Assembly (NCBI GenBank): GCA_050247895.1
Contig: JBFWTJ010000018.1
Coordinates: forward strand, 1-22,398
Length of the DNA: 22,398 nucleotides
Reading direction: 5' to 3'
Source: CAVPEW01 sp050247895
GTDB taxonomy: Bacteria; Actinomycetota; Acidimicrobiia; Acidimicrobiales; VFJN01
The notes beneath the pieces were generated by a model. That model searched no databases. It was not told where the DNA came from and worked only from the letters and a program-made list of their open reading frames with translations. Of this stretch, positions 1 through 7,016 are shown piece after piece. The first letter of the stretch is position 1, and every line of letters starts with the position of its first letter. Made by a program: the position numbers and the translations under genes.

Positions 1-327
1 GCCTCGGTCCTGTCCAACCTGCTGGAGAACGCGCTCCAGCACCGTGCCGCGGGCCGGCCGCCCCGCATCGAGGTGACCGCGACCGACGAGCCGGGCCTGC
101 GCGTCTTCTCGGTGGCCGACAACGGCCGGGGCATCCCCGAGGCCGATCGCGACCGGGTCTTCCGCATGTTCGAGCGCCTCGACCGCAACGTCGGGGGCAC
201 CGGCATCGGCCTCGCCGTGTGCCAGCGCATCGTCGAGTCGCACGGCGGCCGGATCTGGATCGCCGGCAACGACCGTGGCGGCGCCACCGTCCGCTTCAGC
301 CTGCCCCGTCAGGCCCTGACCACGTAG
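1..327 (+). CDS. Sensor histidine kinase, C-terminal ATPase part (5' end outside window)
   Basis: Only the catalytic ATP-binding (HATPase_c) end of the kinase is present, and its frame is open from the first base. The N-box reads NLLENALQH at bases 19-45. The G1 box DNGRGIP, an F-box-like FRMFERLDR and the G2 box GGTGIGL follow, then the usual GGRIW segment and a final beta strand ending at TAG. These are the ATP-binding motifs of two-component sensor kinases. The MFERLDR...GTGIGLA wording is common in PAS-type kinases, but the sensor part cannot be seen. The last 19 bp overlap the 3' end of the response regulator on the opposite strand. The two genes are therefore convergent and need not be a cognate pair. 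Confidence 0.93.
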   Translation, partial: ASVLSNLLENALQHRAAGRPPRIEVTATDEPGLRVFSVADNGRGIPEADRDRVFRMFERLDRNVGGTGIGLAVCQRIVESHGGRIWIAGNDRGGATVRFSLPRQALTT

Positions 328-1001
328 CCGACGTTGCGCACCGTGTGGACCACCCGGGGACCCTTGGCCTCCAGCTTCCTGCGCAGGGCACTCACGTGCA
401 CCTCGACCACGTTGAGCGCGTAGTGGTCGAAGCCCCAGACCTCGGTGAGCAGCTGGACCTTGGACACGACGCGCCCGGGCGTCCGGCACAGGTAGGCCAG
501 GATCGAGAACTCCAGCGCGGTGAGCTCGACCGGCTCCTCGCGCATGGTCACGGTGTGGGCCTCCTCGTCCACGACGAGGTCGCCGACCTTCCACACGGCG
601 CGCCCCAGCCGGTTGGCCCGGCGCAGCACGGCACGCGAGCGGGCCACGAGCTCGGGCACCGAGACCGGCTTCACCACGTAGTCGTCGGCGCCCAGGTCGA
701 AGCCCCGCAGCCGCTGCTCCTCGGCACCGGCGGATGTCACGAAGATGAACGGCACGCTGTCGACGGCCCGGATCTTGCGGGCCACGGCCATGCCGTCGGG
801 CCCGTTGGGCAGGCCGACGTCGAGCAGGACCAGGTCGGGCCGGAAGGTGGCCACGGCGTGGTCGACGCCGGTGCCGTCGACCTCGGCCTGGACCGAGAAG
901 CCCGCGTCGCGCAGTGCCGCGGCGACCTCCTCGCGCACCGTGTCGTCGTCCTCGACCACGAGGATCCGTGGGTTCCCGTCACGCCCGTCCCGACCCGGCA
1001 T
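309..1001 (-). CDS. OmpR/PhoB-type response regulator
   Basis: This is a 230-aa two-domain DNA-binding response regulator of usual length. The receiver domain covers about residues 11-125: acidic cluster E17-D20, phospho-acceptor D61 in LVLLDVGLP, switch T89 and conserved K111 in YVVKP. A winged-helix effector domain covers about 135-230, with the recognition-helix region VEVHVSALRRKLE and the typical VRNVGYVVRA ending. It should bind DNA as a head-to-tail dimer after phosphorylation by a kinase. The ATG at 999-1001 was chosen because the receiver domain begins about ten residues later; only a weak GAGA-like ribosome site precedes it. The gene diverges from the sugar transferase at 1169 and has four 11-bp repeats 27-70 bp upstream of its start, which suggests autoregulation or control of the glycan cluster. 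Its target is inferred, not shown. Confidence 0.95.
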   Translation of the reverse strand: MPGRDGRDGNPRILVVEDDDTVREEVAAALRDAGFSVQAEVDGTGVDHAVATFRPDLVLLDVGLPNGPDGMAVARKIRAVDSVPFIFVTSAGAEEQRLRGFDLGADDYVVKPVSVPELVARSRAVLRRANRLGRAVWKVGDLVVDEEAHTVTMREEPVELTALEFSILAYLCRTPGRVVSKVQLLTEVWGFDHYALNVVEVHVSALRRKLEAKGPRVVHTVRNVGYVVRA

Positions 1002-1168
1002 GGCGGCATTCTCGGCTGGCGCGGGCGCTTCAGTAAAGCCTCAGGTGGACCCCAGCGCGACTTCAGGTTGGCGCGCCAGGATCTTGGACTGCGGGCGCCG
1101 GCGGGACGGACATCGCCGCCGGTGTTGATCGGGCAGGGATCGACAGAGAACAAGGGCGGTGAATCGGC
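1002..1168. promoter_or_regulatory. Divergent intergenic promoter region between regulator and glycan cluster
   Basis: This 167-bp spacer is the only intergenic gap above 50 bp in the window, and it separates the response regulator (-) from the first glycan gene (+). It should hold promoters for both. I see no convincing sigma-70 type -35/-10 pair on either strand. On the - strand TTTACT (complement of 1032-1037) is a weak -10 candidate lying directly downstream of the repeat array, and it could be an activator-dependent promoter without a -35. The + strand ribosome site AAGGGCGG (1152-1159) lies 9 nt before the GTG at 1169. Confidence 0.6.
1028..1071. repeat. Four tandem 11-bp direct repeats, candidate response-regulator operator
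   Basis: Four consecutive 11-bp units begin at 1028, 1039, 1050 and 1061. They read CTTCAGTAAAG, CCTCAGGTGGA, CCCCAGCGCGA and CTTCAGGTTGG. The first six positions follow C-Y-Y-C-A-G in every unit. The phase stops after 1071: the next CCAG, at 1076, is out of register. An 11-bp period of direct half-sites is what winged-helix regulators of the OmpR/PhoB family use when bound head-to-tail, and the adjacent gene encodes such a regulator. The link between site and protein is inference. Confidence 0.5.
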
Positions 1169-2725
1169 GTGGCGTTGATCGAGGACGTCCAGCCCTCCCA
1201 CCGGGCGGTGGAGGATGGGGTCGCAGGCGAGGCGGACGGCGGCGGCCGGTCGCGCACGGACCTGCGGCGCAAGCTCGTGATGGTCGACGTCACCGCGGTG
1301 GCGTTGGCCTGGCTCGTGGCCCTGGCGGCCGGCACGCCCTCGGCGGCGAGCCTGACGCACGTGGTCGTCGGCTACCTGGCCGTCACCGCGGCGACGATGG
1401 CGGCCGTCTACAAGGAGCGGCTGTACCAGTCCCGGGTGGCCGAGGTCCGCTCCGGTGAGCTGGCCCGCCTGAGCCGGGTCGGCGTGCTGTCCGGCGTCGC
1501 CGGCTACGTGGCCAGCCGGTTCCTCGAGCTCGGCCTGGAGATCCCGGTGCTGGCCGGCGGTGCCCTGCTGACCTTCGCTCTGCTGGCCTGGGGTCGGGGT
1601 CGCTACCAGGCCTGGATCCGCCGGGAGCGCTCCAACGGCAACTTCGGGCGGCGGGTGGTGGTGGTCGGTGGTTCCGACGAGGCCGCCGCGCTGGTCGAGC
1701 TGTTCCACGAGTCGCCCGAGCTCGGCCTGGTCCCGGTCGGCTTCGCCGGCGCGATCGACGTCGACGGCGAGGCACCGGCCGTGCCCTACCTGGGCCGGAC
1801 CGAGGACGTGGTCGTCGCCGTGGAGCACGCCGGCGCCAGCGGCGTGGTCATCGCCACCAGCTCCATCTCCTCCCGGGACCTCAACCGGCTCGTGCGGGAC
1901 CTGCACGCCAACGGCGTCCACGTCCACCTCTCCAGCGGCATCTCCGGCGTCCACCACAAGCGGCTGCGGGTCCAGCCGGTCGGCTACGAGCCCTTCATCT
2001 ACGTGGAGCCGGCCAGCCTGTCCAAGGCCCAGCTGGCGGCCAAGCGCACCCTCGACGTCGTGGGGGCCCTGGTCGGCCTGGTCGCCTCGGCGCCGCTGCT
2101 GGCCGTGGTCGCGCTGGCCATCAAGCTCGACGACCGGGGCCCGGTCCTGTTCCGCCAGGAGCGCGTCGGCCGGGACGGGCGGACCTTCCGGATCTTCAAG
2201 CTGCGCACGATGTGCGTCGACGCCGAGGCCCGGCTGGCCGAGCTGACCGCCCTCAACGAGCGCAACGGCCCGCTGTTCAAGGTCACCGACGACCCCCGGG
2301 TCACCCGCGTCGGCCGCTTCCTGCGCAGCAGCAGCATCGACGAGCTGCCCCAGCTCCTCAACGTGCTCGCCGGCTCGATGAGCCTGGTCGGGCCCCGTCC
2401 GGCGCTGGTCACCGAGGTGGCGTCCTTCGACGGCCGGCTGGTCGATCGCCACCTGGTCAAGCCGGGTATGACCGGCCTGTGGCAGGTCGAGGCCCGGGAC
2501 AAGGCGTCGTTCGAGGCGTACCGGCGGCTCGACCTCTTCTACGTCGAGAACTGGTCGGTGTCGCTCGACCTGGCCGTCCTGCTGCGGACCGGCGGCGCCG
2601 TCTGGCACAAGGCCCGGGGCGCGGTGGGCCGGGTCGAGGCACCGGTGATCGTGCGGCGGTCCGACTGCCCGAGCCGGGGCGACCGCTCCCTGGCCCCGGT
2701 GCCCGCGGCGGAGCTGGCCGAGTGA
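1169..2725 (+). CDS. Polyprenyl-phosphate sugar-1-phosphate transferase (initiating glycosyltransferase)
   Basis: A 518-aa membrane enzyme that would transfer a sugar-1-phosphate from a nucleotide sugar to undecaprenyl/polyprenyl phosphate, starting repeat-unit assembly on the inner face of the membrane. The N-terminal half has several hydrophobic helices (about residues 35-150) and a CoA-binding/Rossmann-like stretch beginning at RRVVVVGG. After a further hydrophobic segment near AAKRTLDVVGALVGLV, the C-terminal bacterial sugar-transferase domain carries the family landmarks: GPVLFRQERVG, FKLRTM, DELPQLLNVL, SLVGPRPA and KPGMTGLWQV. The GTG start was chosen because AAGGGCGG lies 9 nt upstream and no better start precedes the membrane part. 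It is the first gene of the cluster, and the next gene overlaps it by GTGA. The sugar transferred cannot be told from sequence alone. Confidence 0.95.
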   Translation: MALIEDVQPSHRAVEDGVAGEADGGGRSRTDLRRKLVMVDVTAVALAWLVALAAGTPSAASLTHVVVGYLAVTAATMAAVYKERLYQSRVAEVRSGELARLSRVGVLSGVAGYVASRFLELGLEIPVLAGGALLTFALLAWGRGRYQAWIRRERSNGNFGRRVVVVGGSDEAAALVELFHESPELGLVPVGFAGAIDVDGEAPAVPYLGRTEDVVVAVEHAGASGVVIATSSISSRDLNRLVRDLHANGVHVHLSSGISGVHHKRLRVQPVGYEPFIYVEPASLSKAQLAAKRTLDVVGALVGLVASAPLLAVVALAIKLDDRGPVLFRQERVGRDGRTFRIFKLRTMCVDAEARLAELTALNERNGPLFKVTDDPRVTRVGRFLRSSSIDELPQLLNVLAGSMSLVGPRPALVTEVASFDGRLVDRHLVKPGMTGLWQVEARDKASFEAYRRLDLFYVENWSVSLDLAVLLRTGGAVWHKARGAVGRVEAPVIVRRSDCPSRGDRSLAPVPAAELAE

Positions 2726-3972
2726 GGCGTCGCCGGCGGGGCTCGGCGGTCCGCCGGGTCCTCATCATCGTGCAGAACATGCCGGTCCCCCTCGACCGGC
2801 GGGTCTGGCAGGAGTGCCGGGCGCTGAAGGCCGCCGGCTACGCCGTGTCGGTCATCTGCCCCCGGGGCGAGGGCCAGGCGCCCCGCCAGGTGCTCGAGGG
2901 CGTCGAGATCCTCACCTACCGGCCCCCGGCCGCGACCCGGGGCGCGCTCAGCTTCTTCGTCGAGTTCGCCTACTGCTGGCTGCGCACGGCGCTGCTGTCG
3001 CTCCGGGTCCGCTGGCGGGGCCGCATCGACGTCATCCAGGCCTGCAACCCGCCCGACACCTACTTCGCCCTGGCCCTGCTGCACCGGCCCTTCGGCACCC
3101 GCTTCGTGTTCGACCAGCACGACCTGTGCCCCGAGGTCTACGCCAGCCGCTTCGGGCGGACCGACGGCTGGATGTACCGGGGCGTGCTGGCCATGGAGCG
3201 GGCCACCTACCGCACCGCCCACCACGTGGTGGTGACCAACGAGTCGTACCGGGCCGTGGCCCTGCGCCGGGGCGGGCTCGACCCCGACTCGGTCACCGTC
3301 GTGCGCAGCGGTCCCGACCCCCACCGCATGGTCCGCGGCGAGGCCCGGCCCGAGCTGCGCAACGGCCGGGACCACCTGTGCGCCTGGCTGGGGATCATGG
3401 GCCCCCAGGACGGGGTGGACCTGCTGCTGGAGTCGATCGCCACCCTGGTCCACGACCACGGCCGGACCGACACCCAGTTCGCCCTGCTCGGCTACGGCGA
3501 CTGCCTGGAGGACCTGCGGGCCCAGGCCACCCGCCTGGCCATCGACCCGTGGGTCACCTTCACCGGCCGGGCCGACGCGGCGATGGTCGGCGACTACCTG
3601 TCCACCGCCGACATCGGTTTGTCGGCCGATCCGCTCAACCCGCTCAACGACGTGTCGACCATGAACAAGACCATGGAGTACATGGCCTACGAGCTCCCCG
3701 TGGTGGCCTACGACCTGACCGAGACCCGGGTCTCGGCCGAGCGCGCCGCCGTGTACGTGGAGCCCAACGACCCCGTCGCCTACGCCAAGGCCGTTTCCGA
3801 CCTGCTCGACAGCCCGGCCCAGCGGGCCGAGATGGGCGCCATCGGGCGGGCCCGCATCGAGGACGTCCTGTCCTGGCAGCGGCAGGTCCCCGGCTACGTC
3901 GCCGTGTTCGACCGGCTCACCGGCAGCGGCATCCCGGGCGCGCCGCGCCCCTCAACCCTGGAGGTCCGATGA
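2722..3972 (+). CDS. Glycosyltransferase family 4
   Basis: A 416-aa GT-B fold retaining glycosyltransferase, expected in the cytoplasm or at the membrane surface. The N-terminal domain begins RRVLIIVQNMPVPLDRRVWQE (about residues 11-31), a common start in bacterial GT4 enzymes of polysaccharide clusters. It is followed by FVFDQHDLCPEVY near 128-140. The C-terminal donor-binding domain has the GIMGPQDG segment near 224 and LLGYG further on. The classical E-x7-E donor motif is not intact: in NDVSTMNKTMEYMA only the second glutamate is present. The GTG start forms a GTGA overlap with the upstream gene and has GGAG 8 nt before it, which suggests translational coupling. The donor and acceptor sugars are unknown. 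Confidence 0.92.
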   Translation: MRRRRRGSAVRRVLIIVQNMPVPLDRRVWQECRALKAAGYAVSVICPRGEGQAPRQVLEGVEILTYRPPAATRGALSFFVEFAYCWLRTALLSLRVRWRGRIDVIQACNPPDTYFALALLHRPFGTRFVFDQHDLCPEVYASRFGRTDGWMYRGVLAMERATYRTAHHVVVTNESYRAVALRRGGLDPDSVTVVRSGPDPHRMVRGEARPELRNGRDHLCAWLGIMGPQDGVDLLLESIATLVHDHGRTDTQFALLGYGDCLEDLRAQATRLAIDPWVTFTGRADAAMVGDYLSTADIGLSADPLNPLNDVSTMNKTMEYMAYELPVVAYDLTETRVSAERAAVYVEPNDPVAYAKAVSDLLDSPAQRAEMGAIGRARIEDVLSWQRQVPGYVAVFDRLTGSGIPGAPRPSTLEVR

Positions 3973-4739
3973 AGGTCGCCATCCTTGCCGGCGGCGTGGG
4001 TAGCCGGTTGGCCGAGGAGACGGTCACCAAGCCCAAGCCGATGGTCGAGATCGGGAACCAGCCGATCCTCTGGCACATCATGAAGCACTACAAGCACTAC
4101 GGCTTCGACGAGTTCGTGGTCGCGCTCGGCTACAAGGGCGAGCACATCAAGCGCTGGATGGTCGACTACGTGTCGCTGGCCTCCGACGTGACGGTCAACG
4201 GGCGGGACGGCACGGTCGAGTACCACCAGGGCGGGGCCGAGGACTGGACCGTGTCGCTCATCGACACCGGCCAGCCCACCCTGACCGGCGGGCGGATCAA
4301 GCGCCTCCAGCCCCACATCGGCGACGAGACGTTCATGCTCACCTGGGGCGACGGCGTCTCCGACGTCGACCTCCACGAGCTGCTGGCCTTCCACCGCCGC
4401 CACGGGAAGCTGGCCACGATGACCGCGGTGCGCCCGCCGGCCCGGTTCGGGCACCTGGTCATGGACGGCGACCAGATCTCGGAGTTCTCCGAGAAGCCGC
4501 AGGCCGCCGAGGGCTGGATCAACGGGGCGTTCTTCGTCCTCGAGCCCCAGATCTTCGACTACATCGCCGGCGACGACACGCAGTGGGAGCACGAGCCGCT
4601 GGAGCGGCTGGCCAAGGACGGGGAGCTCATGGCGTACCGCCACTCCGGGTTCTGGCAGTGCATGGACACGTTGAGGGACAAGAAGCTGCTCGAACAGCTC
4701 TGGGACGACGGACAGGCTCCGTGGAAGGTGTGGGACTGA
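3969..4739 (+). CDS. rfbF: Glucose-1-phosphate cytidylyltransferase
   Basis: A 256-aa nucleotidyltransferase that makes CDP-glucose from CTP and glucose-1-phosphate, the entry step to CDP-linked deoxy and branched sugars. The N-terminus MKVAILAGGVGSRLAEET followed by KPKPMVEIG (about residues 21-29) is the nucleotide-binding signature of this family. WHIMKHYKHYGFDEFVVALGY, the acidic LTWGDGVSDVD and FSEKPQ also match it, and the length is usual for RfbF. The start is an ATGA overlap with the preceding gene, with GGAGGT only 3 nt upstream. The usual partner, CDP-glucose 4,6-dehydratase (RfbG), is not found in this window. Confidence 0.93.
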   Translation: MKVAILAGGVGSRLAEETVTKPKPMVEIGNQPILWHIMKHYKHYGFDEFVVALGYKGEHIKRWMVDYVSLASDVTVNGRDGTVEYHQGGAEDWTVSLIDTGQPTLTGGRIKRLQPHIGDETFMLTWGDGVSDVDLHELLAFHRRHGKLATMTAVRPPARFGHLVMDGDQISEFSEKPQAAEGWINGAFFVLEPQIFDYIAGDDTQWEHEPLERLAKDGELMAYRHSGFWQCMDTLRDKKLLEQLWDDGQAPWKVWD

Positions 4740-4741
4740 AC

Positions 4742-5794
4742 ATGCGCGTGCTCGTCACGGGACACAACGGCTACATCGGTTGCTCGCTGGTCCCGCTCCT
4801 GCAGCAGGCCGGCCACGAGGTCGTCGGCCTCGACAGCTACCTGTTCGAGGGGTGCACCATGGGCCCCGAGGTCCCCGACATCCCCGCCCTGCGGCTCGAC
4901 ATCCGCGACGTGCGGCCCGAGCACCTGGAGGGCTTCGACGGCGTCGCCCACCTGGCCGGCATCTCCAACGACCCGCTGGGCGACCTGCGGCCCGAGACGA
5001 CCTACGAGATCAACCACCTGGGCGCGGTCCGGGTGGCCGAGGCGGCCAAGGCCGCCGGGGTCGGGCGGTTCGTCTTCTCCTCGTCGTGCAGCCTCTACGG
5101 CGCCCACGGCGACGCCCCCATCGACGAGTCGGCCGATTTCCTGCCCGTCACCCCCTACGGCGAGTCCAAGGTGTTCGCCGAGCGGGACATCTCGGCCCTG
5201 GCCGACGACGACTTCAGCCCCACGTTCCTGCGCAACGCCACCGCCTACGGCCTGTCGTCGCGGCTGCGGGGCGACCTGGTCGTCAACAACCTGGTGGGCT
5301 ACGCGGTGACCCTGGGCGAGGTGCTCATGAAGAGCGACGGCTCGCCGTGGCGGCCCCTGGTCCACATCGAGGACATCTCCCGGGCCTTCGTGGCCGCCCT
5401 GGAGGCGCCCCGCGACGCCGTGCACCTCGAGGCCTTCAACATCGGGCGCACGAGCGAGAACTACCGGATCCGCGAGGTGGCCGAGATCGTGGCCGAGGTC
5501 GTGCCCGACACGCGGCTGGCCTTCGCCGAGGGCGCCGGCCCCGACAAGCGCAACTACCGGGTCGACTGCGACAAGGCGGCCACCTCGCTGCCCGGCTTCG
5601 ACCCCATCTGGACCGTCCGCAAGGGCGCCGAGGAGCTCTACGAGGCCTACAAGGCCAACGAGCTCGGCCTCGACGACCTGACCGGCGCCCGGTACCAGCG
5701 GATCAAGCACATCCAGGAGCTGATCGCCGCCGATCGGCTCGGCACCGACCTCCGCTGGAGGTCCCCCGACACCGGAGGTCACCCCGTTGGCTGA
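4742..5794 (+). CDS. NAD-dependent epimerase/dehydratase (extended SDR), nucleotide-sugar enzyme
   Basis: A 350-aa extended short-chain dehydrogenase/reductase likely to modify a nucleotide sugar in the cytoplasm. The Rossmann motif is TGHNGYIG (G7, G10, G13). The catalytic YxxxK is Y139-G-E-S-K143, and S113-S115 in SSSCSLYG supply the active-site serine region. The T-D-E triad of NDP-glucose 4,6-dehydratases is not present at that position (SSSCS instead), so I read it as an epimerase or ketoreductase rather than the missing dehydratase. It starts 2 bp after rfbF and runs straight into a C-methyltransferase gene. This order supports a role in a CDP-linked, C-methylated sugar pathway. The exact reaction is not decidable from sequence alone. 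Confidence 0.88.
   Translation: MRVLVTGHNGYIGCSLVPLLQQAGHEVVGLDSYLFEGCTMGPEVPDIPALRLDIRDVRPEHLEGFDGVAHLAGISNDPLGDLRPETTYEINHLGAVRVAEAAKAAGVGRFVFSSSCSLYGAHGDAPIDESADFLPVTPYGESKVFAERDISALADDDFSPTFLRNATAYGLSSRLRGDLVVNNLVGYAVTLGEVLMKSDGSPWRPLVHIEDISRAFVAALEAPRDAVHLEAFNIGRTSENYRIREVAEIVAEVVPDTRLAFAEGAGPDKRNYRVDCDKAATSLPGFDPIWTVRKGAEELYEAYKANELGLDDLTGARYQRIKHIQELIAADRLGTDLRWRSPDTGGHPVG
5774..5779 (+). promoter_or_regulatory. Shine-Dalgarno site fixing a TTG start
   Basis: A perfect GGAGGT lies 7 nt upstream of TTG at 5787-5789. It sits inside the 3' end of the preceding SDR gene. It is the reason for choosing the rare TTG start, since the family's first cysteine pair begins only six residues later. 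Confidence 0.75.
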
Positions 5795-7016
5795 CGACGG
5801 CTCCTGCCGCTCCTGCGGCGCGCCGGGCCTGCGCACGTTCCTGTCCCTGGGCAAGACGCCCCTGGCCGACGCCCTGGTCCGGCCCGAGGACGTGGAGGGC
5901 CCCGAGGCCCGCTTCCCCCTCGACGTGGCCTTCTGCCCGTCGTGCTCGCTGGTCCAGATCCTCGAGGAGGTGCCGCCCGAGCAGCTCTTCGTCGACAACT
6001 ACCTCTACTTCTCGTCGTTCTCCGACGAGCTGCTCCGCCACTCGCGCGAGCACGCCCTCAACCTGGTGGCCAAGCGGGCCCTGGGCCCCGAGAGCCTGGT
6101 GGTCGAGCTGGCCAGCAACGACGGCTACCTGCTCAAGAACTTCGTCGAGGCCGGCGTGCCGGTGCTCGGCGTCGACCCGGCCCCCGACCAGGCCCGGGCG
6201 GCCAACGAGGCCGGCGTGCCGACCCTCCAGGAGTTCTTCGGCCCCGAGCTGGCCCGGCGCATCCGCGACGAGCACGGCCCGGCCGACGTCATCATCGCCA
6301 ACAACGTGATGGCCCACGTGCCCGACCTCAACGGCTTCGTCGAGGGCATGCGGATCCTGGTCGCCGACGACGGGCTGATCACCGTCGAGAACCCCTACGT
6401 GCGGGACCTCATCGAGCACGCCGAGTTCGACACCGTCTACCACGAGCACTTCTGCTACTACTCGTGCACCGCGGTCGACGCGCTGGCCCGGCGGCACGGG
6501 CTGTTCCTCAACCACGTCGAGTACTTCCCCAAGCTTCACGGCGGCACGCTGCGCTGGCACCTCGGCCCCACCGAGGCGCCGACCGCGGTGGCGCTGGAGT
6601 TCCTCCAGCAGGAGCGCCAGGGCGGGCTGACCAGCTTCGCGCACTACGAGTCGTTCGGGGCCCGGGTCGCCGAGATCAAGAGCGACCTGGTCGCCCGGCT
6701 CCGCCTCCTGCGGTCCGAGGGCGCCACGATCGCGGCCTACGGCGCCGCGGCCAAGGGCAGCACGCTGCTCAACTACATGGGGATCGACACCGAGCTGGTC
6801 GACTTCGTCGTCGACCGCAACGTCCACAAGCAGGGCCGGCTGATGCCCGGCGTCCACATCCCGATCCGGGACACCTCGGCGCTGCTCGAGGAGCAGCCCG
6901 ACTACGTGCTGCTGCTGGCCTGGAACTTCAAGGACGAGATCCTGGCCCAGCAGGCCGAGTACCGGGCCCGGGGCGGGCGCTTCATCGTGCCGATCCCCCG
7001 ACCGGAGGTCGTGTGA
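5787..7016 (+). CDS. TylC3-like sugar C-methyltransferase (zinc-binding, three-part)
   Basis: A 409-aa SAM-dependent methyltransferase of the type that C-methylates NDP-4-keto-deoxy sugars. Its layout matches that family: an N-terminal zinc module with C7-x2-C10 and C50-x2-C53, a SAM-binding Rossmann domain with VVELASNDGYLL (103-114), the signature YHEHFCYYS (216-224) carrying likely catalytic Tyr/His residues, and a C-terminal Rossmann-like domain with AAYGAAAKGSTLLNY. Translation starts at TTG, supported by GGAGGT 7 nt upstream, and overlaps the SDR by 8 bp. Placement directly after rfbF and the SDR points to a CDP-linked branched-chain sugar. It is one of three proteins with this layout in the window and is the most divergent of them. 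Confidence 0.9.
   Translation: MADDGSCRSCGAPGLRTFLSLGKTPLADALVRPEDVEGPEARFPLDVAFCPSCSLVQILEEVPPEQLFVDNYLYFSSFSDELLRHSREHALNLVAKRALGPESLVVELASNDGYLLKNFVEAGVPVLGVDPAPDQARAANEAGVPTLQEFFGPELARRIRDEHGPADVIIANNVMAHVPDLNGFVEGMRILVADDGLITVENPYVRDLIEHAEFDTVYHEHFCYYSCTAVDALARRHGLFLNHVEYFPKLHGGTLRWHLGPTEAPTAVALEFLQQERQGGLTSFAHYESFGARVAEIKSDLVARLRLLRSEGATIAAYGAAAKGSTLLNYMGIDTELVDFVVDRNVHKQGRLMPGVHIPIRDTSALLEEQPDYVLLLAWNFKDEILAQQAEYRARGGRFIVPIPRPEVV

Noticed and set aside
1084..1129. TTGGAC (1084-1089) and TTGATC (1124-1129) as -35 boxes for the glycan operon
   Set aside because: No acceptable -10 hexamer lies 16-18 bp downstream of either, so a promoter call would be guesswork.
737..2608. Long open frame on the - strand opposite the response regulator and sugar transferase
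   Set aside because: It is rich in Asp, Val, Gln, Arg and Pro with no recognisable motifs and lies opposite a clear sugar transferase. In DNA of this GC content stop codons are rare in every frame, so it is an antisense shadow.
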